A DNA stretch of 64,000 nucleotides from Pseudomonadota bacterium (GTDB lineage Bacteria > Pseudomonadota > Gammaproteobacteria > Burkholderiales > Burkholderiaceae_C). The notes beneath the pieces were generated by a model, which searched no databases, was not told the DNA's origin, and saw only the letters and a program-made list of their open reading frames with translations. Below are positions 21,252-28,532 of this stretch, in pieces. A program made the position numbers and the translations under genes. The stretch spans positions 310,001-374,000 of the forward strand of contig JAKARB010000001.1 of NCBI GenBank assembly GCA_021819435.1, given 5' to 3'. Positions within the stretch are counted from its first letter, which is position 1, and every line of letters begins with the position of its first letter.

Positions 21252-22244
21252 TCAACGGCCGTGGACCGATTGCAGTTGTTCGTAGGTGTCCATCTGCATT
21301 TCGAAACTGAAGTAGCAGTTGCGACCTTTGGCCTTGGCGTTGTAGAGCGCCTGGTCCGCCCGCATGACGAGTTGCTGAGCGTTGGTTGTGGCATCGGGCA
21401 CGATCGTGGTGATGCCCCCTGACAAGGTGACACAGCCAAAAGGCGAGTCAGGGTGACTCAGGCTGAGGCGCGCCAGCATGTTTTGCAAGGCACGCGCGAA
21501 GGTCATGGCACCCGACCTGGGCGTGTTCGGCAGGATCAAGGCGAACTCTTCTCCTCCATAGCGGGCGGCGTGGTCCTGCGGCCGTTGGCATACGCTGCGG
21601 AACACCTGCCCAATTTCCTTCAGGCATGCATCGCCCTGGATGTGACCGTGGCGGTCGTTGTAGGCCTTGAAGAGGTCGACATCGCACAGGAACAGGCTCA
21701 GGGGCTGCTGGTCACGCGCGCAGTTTTTCACACTCAGGTGGAGCTTCTCGTCGAAGCTGCGGCGGTTGCCAAGCTGGGTTAGCTCATCGAGCATGCTCAG
21801 GTGAGAGAGGCGTTCGTTGGCTTCACGCAGCGCTTCCGATGTCTCGATCAATTGCATGCGCATGCGTTGCAGCCTGGTCAGCGCATGCAGCTTGGCGGAG
21901 AGCACCACGGGTGAGGTGGGCTTGAACAGGTAGTCATCGCCGCCGGCTTCAATGCCTTTTTGCAGGTCCAGCTCGGTGTCGCGGCTCGACAAGAAGATGA
22001 TGGGGGTCCAGTCGCTGCCTTCCAGCAACCTGATCTGTTGCGCTGTCCAGTAGCCGTCTTCTTTGGGCAAGACCACGTCCATGAGGATCAAATCCGGGTG
22101 CTCGGACCAAAAGAGCGAAAGCGCCTGCTGCCCATCCTCCGCTTCGATCACGCGATGCCCCTGTTTCCGCAACTGAATTGCCAGGGCTTGGCGCATGGAG
22201 GCTTGGTCTTCAACCAGCAAGATGTTGAGGGCAGGGGTGCTCAT
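21252..22244 (-). CDS. response regulator with GGDEF domain (diguanylate cyclase)
   Basis: A 330-residue cytoplasmic REC-GGDEF protein that should make cyclic di-GMP when phosphorylated. The receiver domain (1-125) has the acidic pair VEDQ and phospho-acceptor Asp56 in LILMDVVLP, with a conserved KPTSP lysine. A short coiled linker follows, then the GGDEF domain with the active-site GGEEF at residues 230-234. Product inhibition is expected because an RxxD I-site (RPQD, 221-224) sits five residues before GGEEF. No partner histidine kinase is adjacent. It is divergent from the enoyl-CoA hydratase-family gene, and no good Shine-Dalgarno is visible. Confidence 0.93.
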   Translation of the reverse strand: MSTPALNILLVEDQASMRQALAIQLRKQGHRVIEAEDGQQALSLFWSEHPDLILMDVVLPKEDGYWTAQQIRLLEGSDWTPIIFLSSRDTELDLQKGIEAGGDDYLFKPTSPVVLSAKLHALTRLQRMRMQLIETSEALREANERLSHLSMLDELTQLGNRRSFDEKLHLSVKNCARDQQPLSLFLCDVDLFKAYNDRHGHIQGDACLKEIGQVFRSVCQRPQDHAARYGGEEFALILPNTPRSGAMTFARALQNMLARLSLSHPDSPFGCVTLSGGITTIVPDATTNAQQLVMRADQALYNAKAKGRNCYFSFEMQMDTYEQLQSVHGR

Positions 22245-22358
22245 GGTTGTTTGTGCGTGACGCTCGTGGTGTCAAGGAACCCAGTGTTTGGGTTATCGGC
22301 CAGTTGCCTTGCGGGCTGTAATACATTGCGTGCTCTCGGTTTTCTCGCGTTGTTGCCC

Positions 22359-23495
22359 ATGTCATCTCCCGTCACCACCGAAGTCGTTGGCGGCCTGGGT
22401 GTCATCACCCTGAACCGCCCCCGTGCGCTCAACGCGCTGAACCTGGAGATGGTGCGTGAGCTCACCACCGTCTTGTGGGGCTGGCGGTCCGACCCGGCGG
22501 TGCACGCCGTGCTGTTGCGAGGGGCCGCCCGCGAAGCCAGCGATGGCAAGCAGCCGGTGACGCACTTCTGCGCCGGTGGCGACATCCGCTTCATGCACGA
22601 TGCGGCCCTGGCGGGTGACGCTGCGCTGGAGGATTTCTTCACCGAGGAATACGCGCTTGACCACCTCATCCACGTTCACCCCAAGCCCACCATCGCGTGG
22701 CTGGAGGGCGTGACGATGGGCGGTGGCATGGGCCTGGCCCAGGGCTGCAAATTGCGGGTGGCCACAGAGACCCTGCGCATGGCCATGCCCGAGACGCGCA
22801 TCGGCTTGTTCCCGGACGTGGGCGGTGGCTACTTTTTGTCTCGCTGCGCGGGCGCCATCGGTGAGTACCTCGGCGTGGTGGGGCCTCACCTGCACGTGAC
22901 CGACGCGCTGACGCTTGGCCTGGCGGATGTGGCCGCTTCGGGTGATTGCCTGACGGCCTTCCTTGAAGGCTTGCGCAGCGTGCCTGGCGACACAGGTGAG
23001 GGCATCTTGGCGCGTTTGCGCGCCTACCTCGGCCAGCACCCCTTGAAGCAATTGCCCGAGGCCACGGTGACGGCGCATTTCGAGGCCATCCAACGCCATT
23101 TCAGCCTGCCGACCTTGGTGGACATCGTGGCATCCCTCCAGGCCGATGGGAGCGAGTGGGCGCAAGCCACGCTGCAGCAGATGGCCGGCCATTCGCCGCT
23201 GATGATGGCCGTGACGTTGGAGCAGATCCGCCGGGCGCGCAGCATGCCCCTGGCCGAGGTGTTCCGCATGGAGCGCACGATGGTGCGGCACTGCTTTCAG
23301 TTGCGCAAGGGCGCCGAGAGCGAGACCGTCGAGGGCGTGCGCGCCTTGGTTGTCGACAAGGACCATGCGCCGAAATGGCGGCCCGCCACGGTGGAGGAGG
23401 TGAGCGCCCGGGAGGTCGAGGCCTTCTTCGAGGCGGTCTGGCCCATGTGCGCCCACCCCTTGCGCGACCTTCGTGATCTCCACGATCTTGCGTAG
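22359..23495 (+). CDS. 3-hydroxyisobutyryl-CoA hydrolase / enoyl-CoA hydratase family
   Basis: A 378-residue crotonase-fold protein of the long (HIBCH-like) subclass, which in valine breakdown hydrolyses 3-hydroxyisobutyryl-CoA. Motifs: ITLNRPRALNALN at the start, CAGGDIRFMH (oxyanion loop), EGVTMGGGMGLAQG and PETRIGLFPDVGGGYFLSR with the Glu and Asp typical of hydrolases in this subclass, then the extra C-terminal helical domain. The start at 22359 (MSSPVTTEV) was chosen from the domain boundary; upstream in-frame sequence is antisense to the cyclase gene. No other valine genes are adjacent. A 2-enoyl-CoA hydratase role is less likely given the length. Confidence 0.88.
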   Translation: MSSPVTTEVVGGLGVITLNRPRALNALNLEMVRELTTVLWGWRSDPAVHAVLLRGAAREASDGKQPVTHFCAGGDIRFMHDAALAGDAALEDFFTEEYALDHLIHVHPKPTIAWLEGVTMGGGMGLAQGCKLRVATETLRMAMPETRIGLFPDVGGGYFLSRCAGAIGEYLGVVGPHLHVTDALTLGLADVAASGDCLTAFLEGLRSVPGDTGEGILARLRAYLGQHPLKQLPEATVTAHFEAIQRHFSLPTLVDIVASLQADGSEWAQATLQQMAGHSPLMMAVTLEQIRRARSMPLAEVFRMERTMVRHCFQLRKGAESETVEGVRALVVDKDHAPKWRPATVEEVSAREVEAFFEAVWPMCAHPLRDLRDLHDLA

Positions 23496-23663
23496 CGGCT
23501 GCGGGATCTTGGGCTCTGCTCGGATCGGGTTTGTCCTGCCGCCATGCCGCCTTGGGGCGCCTGCGTGGGCCTTCCAGGGCCTTCATATGTGGGGCGGCCC
23601 TCTCATGCGGGCTTTTGTGAGCAAGTGTTAGGCATTACCATGCGGCGGAAATGGAGACGCCCC

Positions 23664-24542
23664 ATGCTGAGATGTTTCGACCCTTCCGTTGATGGCCGCG
23701 AGCTCGACCGCGAACCGTTCAAATTCCGTCACCAGTTGATGGGGCACCCCGCGCTCGAACTGGACAACCTGGCGAAAGCCATTCCCTCCCTGCCTGCCGA
23801 GTACGTCAAGTATTCCAAGGGCCTGATGCGCAACGGCGAGGACTTCGAGAACTGCAACATCCTGCACCCCAGCCAGATGTCGCTGGCCGAGACCATCGAG
23901 TGCATGCGCACCTCCGACTCTTACGTGATGGTGCGTTCGCCGCAGATCCACGAGTCCTTCCAGCCGGTGTTCCGCGACCTCAGCGGCGACGTGGAGCACC
24001 TGTTGCGCCAGATGTTCGGGCAGCGTGAGCGTTTGCTGATCAAGCCTCAGCTTTACCTTTTCATCGCCTCGCCCGGCAGCCACACGCCTTTCCACATCGA
24101 CCGCAACTCGACGATGTTGCTGCAGTTCCGCGGCAGCAAGCAGGTGGTGCTCTTCCCGCGTTGGGAGCCGCAGGTGGTGACCGACGAGGCCCGCGAGGCC
24201 TACGCCGCCTACGACAACACGAAGCTGCCTTGGTCGGACGCGCGTGACGCTTTTGGCCAGCGTTTCGATTTTGCGCCGGGCGAGGGGTTGCACATCCCCT
24301 TCATCGCCGGGCACTACGTCCAGAATGGGCATGACGATGTGTCGATCTCGATGTCGATCATCTTCAACACGCCAGAGAGCCAGGCGCAACTCGAAGCCTT
24401 GCAGTTCAACCACAAGGTTCGGGGCCTGGGCTGGAGGCCTGCACCGGTGGGACACAGTGCGGGGCGCGACCAGTTCAAGTCCTTCCTGTGGCGCGCGAGG
24501 CGCAAGGTTCGCCACACCTTGAACCTGCCGCCTGACAACTGA
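23664..24542 (+). CDS. cupin-like (JmjC-type) domain protein
   Basis: A 292-residue protein with a double-stranded beta-helix that looks like a cupin_8/JmjC Fe(II)/2-oxoglutarate dioxygenase. The iron ligands are plausible: HTPFHIDRNS (H144, D146) and a distal His in IAGHYVQNG, with ISMSIIFNT as the last core strand. The start at 23664 is preferred because GGAGA lies seven bases upstream; an ATG at 23640 is possible. A role in hydroxylating an amino acid or peptide is plausible, and it lies just outside the synthase island on the opposite strand to the synthase, but linkage to that pathway is unproven. Family members with this architecture mostly lack known substrates. Confidence 0.75.
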   Translation: MLRCFDPSVDGRELDREPFKFRHQLMGHPALELDNLAKAIPSLPAEYVKYSKGLMRNGEDFENCNILHPSQMSLAETIECMRTSDSYVMVRSPQIHESFQPVFRDLSGDVEHLLRQMFGQRERLLIKPQLYLFIASPGSHTPFHIDRNSTMLLQFRGSKQVVLFPRWEPQVVTDEAREAYAAYDNTKLPWSDARDAFGQRFDFAPGEGLHIPFIAGHYVQNGHDDVSISMSIIFNTPESQAQLEALQFNHKVRGLGWRPAPVGHSAGRDQFKSFLWRARRKVRHTLNLPPDN

Positions 24543-24571
24543 GTTGAGTGGGCGGATGCAGGGGCCTTGAA

Positions 24572-24598
24572 CTGAGCGCCTCGACTTGAGGCGCTCAG
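24572..24598. terminator. perfect inverted repeat between convergent genes
   Basis: An 11-bp perfect stem (CTGAGCGCCTC / GAGGCGCTCAG) around a five-base loop lies between the cupin-like gene and the phosphopantetheinyl transferase gene. It is a likely bidirectional terminator, though neither side has a U-tract. Confidence 0.5.
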
Positions 24599-24657
24599 AT
24601 CTGAGAAGTGCACGCTCAATCCTCGTGCTGTTTACCTGCCCCGATCACCAGGCCCTT

Positions 24658-25506
24658 TCATGCGGTCCGTTCATGCGGCCCGGGCATGAGCCAGGCGCAG
24701 GCGGCCCATGCGGCGCAGTCTTCGGGCAAGGGGAGATCGGCCCAGCCCAGTTTGGGCAAGCTGCCGTGTGTGGCCAGGTGGGCGTTCGCCGTGCGCGCGT
24801 GGGTGGCTTCCAGCGTGAGGGTGTCCATCTCGCGATGCAGGCCGGTGCCCAGCGCCTTCAGGCAGGCTTCCTTGCGTGTCCAGGTGCGAAGCAGATGCAA
24901 CTCATCCCCGAGGGGGCCAAGAGTCTCAAGCGGGGCCAAGGGAGTGAGGGGGGCAAGGTGCGTGACGGGCGCCAACGGCGATGCAGAAGTGCCCAGGTGC
25001 CGATGTTCTTCCACGCTGAGGATGCGATGGGCCATCTCAGGCAGGCGTTCGCGGCTGGAGCGCTCTTCGATGTCCACGCCCAGCTCCAGCTTGAAAGACG
25101 TGGCCAGCAGCCCCCATGGGCCGCTGTGGCTCAGGTTGAAGCACACCGGGTGCGCATCGCCGGCCGAGGAATCGTTGAACCGCAGAGCGGGCTTGCCATG
25201 CGGGCCCGCCGTCCACTGAAGCGAGGCGGCGGGGCGCTGGCACAGGTGGCCCAACAGGTGCCGCAGCATGGCCCGAGCGACGCGATGCCTGCGGCCATGC
25301 AGCGGCTGGCGGAAGCGTTGGGCGCGAGCCTGTTCTTCATCGTTCAGGCAGGCTGTGAGCGCTTGGGTGTCCGCCTCTTCGGCGTCCATGTTGAAGAGCC
25401 ACAGGCTTGCATCCTGGCCCTCAGCCAGGGCTTGTCGTCGCCACCTGACTGAGGGGGCGACGCTGGGCCAACCCTCGGGGGTGCTCCATGCTTGCCATGA
25501 CATCAT
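24658..25506 (-). CDS. 4'-phosphopantetheinyl transferase (Sfp type)
   Basis: A protein of about 282 residues that should move phosphopantetheine from CoA onto carrier-protein serines. The family signatures are intact: NLSHSGPWGLLA, then GVDIEERSSRE (Mg-binding Asp/Glu), and WTRKEACLKALGTGL with the conserved Trp-x-x-Lys-Glu-x-x-x-Lys. The length and two-lobed pattern are Sfp-like rather than AcpS-like, so non-ribosomal and polyketide carriers are the expected substrates; the synthase 3 kb away has four. Starts at 25506 or 25503 (two adjacent ATGs) precede SWQAWSTPEGW; longer in-frame extension upstream is unlikely. It is divergent from the acyltransferase gene, sharing an intergenic regulatory region. 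Confidence 0.9.
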   Translation of the reverse strand: MMSWQAWSTPEGWPSVAPSVRWRRQALAEGQDASLWLFNMDAEEADTQALTACLNDEEQARAQRFRQPLHGRRHRVARAMLRHLLGHLCQRPAASLQWTAGPHGKPALRFNDSSAGDAHPVCFNLSHSGPWGLLATSFKLELGVDIEERSSRERLPEMAHRILSVEEHRHLGTSASPLAPVTHLAPLTPLAPLETLGPLGDELHLLRTWTRKEACLKALGTGLHREMDTLTLEATHARTANAHLATHGSLPKLGWADLPLPEDCAAWAACAWLMPGPHERTA

Positions 25507-25520
25507 CGCCTGGGGCCTTT

Positions 25521-25549
25521 TTGACGCTGTATCTTTGATTCTTTGTATT
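25521..25549 (+). promoter_or_regulatory. sigma70-like promoter of the acyltransferase gene
   Basis: TTGACG (25521-25526), a 17-bp spacer and TGTATT (25544-25549) point toward the acyltransferase; transcription would start near 25556. Confidence 0.5.
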
Positions 25550-25600
25550 GGACCGGAATGCCAACGCTGTCGACGTCGCATCATACGATCCGACCCATGG

Positions 25601-25630
25601 GTGATGCATCACGCACCCCATCCGTGATGC
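25601..25630. promoter_or_regulatory. palindromic operator candidate
   Basis: GTGATGCATCAC (25601-25612) is a perfect 12-bp palindrome, and CGTGATGC at 25623-25630 repeats half of it, giving a second inverted repeat with GCATCACG. It lies between the predicted start of transcription and the acyltransferase ATG, where a repressor could act. No regulator gene is adjacent. Confidence 0.35.
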
Positions 25631-25652
25631 CCAGCAGTTCTGGAGACTTGGC

Positions 25653-26750
25653 ATGAGCCCGGTGCTGTCGATTTGGCTTGATGCCTGCCGCATCCTGGCG
25701 GCCTTCGCCGTCTTCCTGGGGCATGCGGTGGGCCTGGGCGTGGCGCCGCCCGCGATGGGCAGCCAGTGGCATCGAAGCGCTGATGACGCGGTGACGGCGT
25801 TCTTCATCATCTCCGGCTTCGTCATCGCGCACACGACCCAGCGACGGGCCGATCAGGGCTTGCGCTCATACATCGTGGCGCGCGCCTCGCGTTTGTACTC
25901 GGTGGCGCTGCCGGCCATCTTCTTCGCGTTCGTGGTGGACCACATCGGCATGTGGATAGACCCTTCGCCTTATGTGCCGGAGTGGCAGTACCCGAGGCCG
26001 TGGCTGTACATCCCGCTGCACCTGGCCTTCCTCGGCGAGACCTGGCTGGGGGCCTTCCAGCCTTTCACGATGGCCCCGTACTGGTCGCTGAGCTACGAGG
26101 CCTGGTACTACGCCTTCTTCGGGTTGATTTTCTTCTTGCGCGGCTGGCAGCGCTGGGTGTTCGCGGGCGCGGTGTTCTTGATCATGGGGCCGCGCATCTG
26201 GCTGCTGATGCCGGTGTGGTTCCTCGGCGTGTGGCTGCATGGGCGCATCGACACCTGGCGCATGCCGGCTGGCGTGGCGCGTGCGTTGATGGCCTTGCCC
26301 GTGCTGGCTTACGCGGCCTTCCTGGCCTTCGGGTGGCAGAAGGCGCTGGACCTGGCTTCGAAGGACCTGTACGGCGTGTTCTCGCGGACCTTGCCCTTCC
26401 CGTTTTCGAGCGGCTCGACGGTGCACGTGCTGTCTGACTACGCGATGGCGGTGATGTTCGCGGTGTTCGTGGTCGGGTGCGCGCACAGCCGGCTGGAGAT
26501 CAGCGGCCAGTTGGCGGAGTGGATCCGCCGTGCCGCCGCCTACACCTTCACCTTCTACCTGCTGCACTTCACGCTGTTCGTGTTCTGCAATGCGCTCGGG
26601 TGGCGTCAGGTGGGGGTGTGGCACTTCGTGGCGATCACCTTGGGTGTGTTCGCTATCACCTGGGCGCATGCGCAGATCGGCGAGTTGCGACGCGGAACTT
26701 ATGCCCGCGTGATCGATCGCATCTTGCCCGCGTTCAAGCCTGGCGCTTGA
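25653..26750 (+). CDS. acyltransferase 3 family membrane protein (OafA-like)
   Basis: A 365-residue integral membrane O-acyltransferase. About ten hydrophobic segments are visible, starting with WLDACRILAAFAVFLGHAVG, which carries the early catalytic-type His, and including SDDAVTAFFIISGFVIAH and WSLSYEAWYYAFFGLIFF, both standard for the family. Such proteins acetylate or acylate sugars, lipids or peptides at the membrane. A GGAGA precedes the start. It converges with the hydrolase gene (17-bp overlap) and diverges from the phosphopantetheinyl transferase, so it may tailor the synthase product or act on an unrelated cell-surface sugar. Confidence 0.88.
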   Translation: MSPVLSIWLDACRILAAFAVFLGHAVGLGVAPPAMGSQWHRSADDAVTAFFIISGFVIAHTTQRRADQGLRSYIVARASRLYSVALPAIFFAFVVDHIGMWIDPSPYVPEWQYPRPWLYIPLHLAFLGETWLGAFQPFTMAPYWSLSYEAWYYAFFGLIFFLRGWQRWVFAGAVFLIMGPRIWLLMPVWFLGVWLHGRIDTWRMPAGVARALMALPVLAYAAFLAFGWQKALDLASKDLYGVFSRTLPFPFSSGSTVHVLSDYAMAVMFAVFVVGCAHSRLEISGQLAEWIRRAAAYTFTFYLLHFTLFVFCNALGWRQVGVWHFVAITLGVFAITWAHAQIGELRRGTYARVIDRILPAFKPGA

Positions 26751-27690
26751 GCCCTGGCAGCACGCGCTGCTTGAGCCAGTCGTCGGTCATGGCGATGAAG
26801 GCGGCCTGGGCGCGGTCTTCGGTCAGCAGGTGATCGGCTTCGCGCAGGAAGCGGAAGCTGACGTGCTTGAGGAAGGGCGCGCCCTTGAACATTGCCCAGA
26901 ACTGGCCTTCGTGGTTGAACCAGTGCGGGTTGCCTTCGGCGAACGAGAAGTGCAGGCTCACGCCGCGATCGACCAGGGTTTGCAGGCGCTTGACCAAGGC
27001 TGCCTTGTCCGGCGGTTGCGAGGGGATGGCCTGCGGGGTGGCTTCCTTGCGAGAGACGGTCGCAGGCGAAAGGCTCAGGGCCCTGGCGATGCGTTGTCGC
27101 ACCTTGCCCACCACGCCTGCAAAGCCGAGTTTGCTCAGGCGCATCGACATGAAGCGCAGCTTCGAGCCGGTGGTAGGGTAGGCGTACATGTCCCACAGCA
27201 GGGCGGCACGCAGGCGCTCGTCTTGCAGACCCAGCAGGTGGGCGACCTCGGCGCCAGAGCAGAAGCCGATCATCAGGAAGCGGGCGCAACCATGTTGGCG
27301 CTCGGCGTGGTCCATCACGGCGCGGCAGTCGGCGATCCACTGCTCCATCATGGGCTTGGGCGTCGCGGCGCGGCTGCTGTCGCCCAGGCCGCTGAGGTCG
27401 AAGCGCACCGAGGCGATGCCCAGGGTGGCGAAGTGCCGCGCCAGGTGCACGTTCATGCGGTTCGGGCCTGAGCGGGGGATCACGCCCGAGTTGGTCAGCA
27501 GGGCGATCACGGGCGGCGGGCCGCCGGCCGATGCGCCGGGCGTGGTCGCTGGGGTGCTGGCTGGTGTGGTGGTGGATGCGGAGGTGGCTGTGGCGGTGGG
27601 CGACGAGCCGACAGGCCAGGTGATGGTGGCGACGAGGTGCTTCGAGTCGCCGAGCACCAGGGTCTCTTCGTGGTGGGCGGGGCGGCTCAT
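26734..27690 (-). CDS. alpha/beta hydrolase, exosortase-associated hydrolase-like
   Basis: A 318-residue alpha/beta-hydrolase-fold protein, last gene of the synthase operon. The start at 27690 overlaps the stop of the preceding hydrolase by 4 bp (ATGA), making longer frames unlikely. The N-terminal strand pair is split by a Thr/Ser/Ala-rich linker (about residues 30-55). Next come ALLTNSGVIPRSGPNRMN and RFDLSGLGDSS, an elbow GFCSGAEVAH with a Ser nucleophile, and a C-terminal READHLLT with the probable His. The layout recalls the 'exosortase A system-associated hydrolase' families, though no exosortase or PEP-CTERM gene is present. A release or editing hydrolase for the thioesterase-less synthase is the working inference. 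Confidence 0.7.
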   Translation of the reverse strand: MSRPAHHEETLVLGDSKHLVATITWPVGSSPTATATSASTTTPASTPATTPGASAGGPPPVIALLTNSGVIPRSGPNRMNVHLARHFATLGIASVRFDLSGLGDSSRAATPKPMMEQWIADCRAVMDHAERQHGCARFLMIGFCSGAEVAHLLGLQDERLRAALLWDMYAYPTTGSKLRFMSMRLSKLGFAGVVGKVRQRIARALSLSPATVSRKEATPQAIPSQPPDKAALVKRLQTLVDRGVSLHFSFAEGNPHWFNHEGQFWAMFKGAPFLKHVSFRFLREADHLLTEDRAQAAFIAMTDDWLKQRVLPGLKRQA

Positions 27691-28523
27691 CGGGTCAGGG
27701 CCTCGAGGATGCGGTTGAGTTCGGGCGGCACGACGGCGGCGCCCATGGCCTCGCTGGACAACCAGTTGGTGGTGCTTTGCAGCGGCACCCAGTGCAGCCG
27801 GTCGCGAACCTGTGCTGGCAGGCCTTGCGACCAAGTTTGCAAAGCAGCTTCGGGCGCGCAAAGGGTGATGTCGATACAGCGCTCGACGGCCAGGGGCAGC
27901 CAGGGCGCCAAGGCGGGCAAGGTCTGCAGGTCGTTGTTTAGCTGCGCACCGATGTGAAAGCCCAGGACCGAACCGGGCAGGCGTGGCTCCTGGACCATGC
28001 CTTGTGCCAGCAGCTCAGGCCAGGGTTGGTCGAGTTGCAGGGCCATCTCCTGGCGGTGGGCTTCGAGCAGTGTGCGCAGGTGCTCGGCGCCATCGGCAAT
28101 GGGCTCCCACAGCACGAGCCGGCGCGGGGCACGGGGCACGCGCAGGGCCGCCTGCAGCATCAGGTTGGCGCCCAGGCCCATGCCGAACCAGTCGATGTGG
28201 GTGGGCGAAGCGGGCAGGCAGGCGTCGAGCAGGCAGGACTGCGCTTCTTCGATGTCGCGGGACCAGTCAGACATCGACTGGTCGGCTTCTTCACCGGGTG
28301 AGTCGCCGGTGCCGTGGTAGTCAAAGCGCATCACCGAGGCGCCGGTGCGAGCCAGGCGGTCAGCCAGCACGCGGTACATGCTGGCGCTGCGCGTGGCGGC
28401 CAGCCCCATCGGTCGGGCCAGGAGGAAGGCCCCACGGGGTGTGCCGTTTTCGTCTGGATGCTGGATGAGGCCGACGGCGCTGCGCCATGCCGGCCCGAAT
28501 CGTCGGGGAACGAGTGTCGTCAT
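27687..28523 (-). CDS. alpha/beta-hydrolase-fold protein lacking the nucleophile serine
   Basis: A 278-residue protein 9 bp downstream of the synthase stop. It has the hydrolase-fold layout: GAFLLARPMG, RFDYHGTGDSPGEEADQS, then an elbow reading FGMGLGANLML, where Gly occupies the position normally held by the catalytic Ser. LVLWEPIADGAEHLRTLL follows. To my recollection the exosortase-associated hydrolase 2 family has a similar altered elbow and a comparable LLWQP-type strand, so relationship to that family is likely. It may be a non-catalytic partner or chaperone of the second hydrolase rather than an enzyme. It overlaps the next gene by 4 bp. Confidence 0.65.
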   Translation of the reverse strand: MTTLVPRRFGPAWRSAVGLIQHPDENGTPRGAFLLARPMGLAATRSASMYRVLADRLARTGASVMRFDYHGTGDSPGEEADQSMSDWSRDIEEAQSCLLDACLPASPTHIDWFGMGLGANLMLQAALRVPRAPRRLVLWEPIADGAEHLRTLLEAHRQEMALQLDQPWPELLAQGMVQEPRLPGSVLGFHIGAQLNNDLQTLPALAPWLPLAVERCIDITLCAPEAALQTWSQGLPAQVRDRLHWVPLQSTTNWLSSEAMGAAVVPPELNRILEALTR

Positions 28524-28532
28524 GCCTGGGGG

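Noticed and set aside
26734-28523. An exosortase/PEP-CTERM sorting locus
   Set aside because: Only the hydrolase-like proteins recall such loci. No exosortase, PEP-CTERM protein, EPS polymerase or glycosyltransferase is present in the window.
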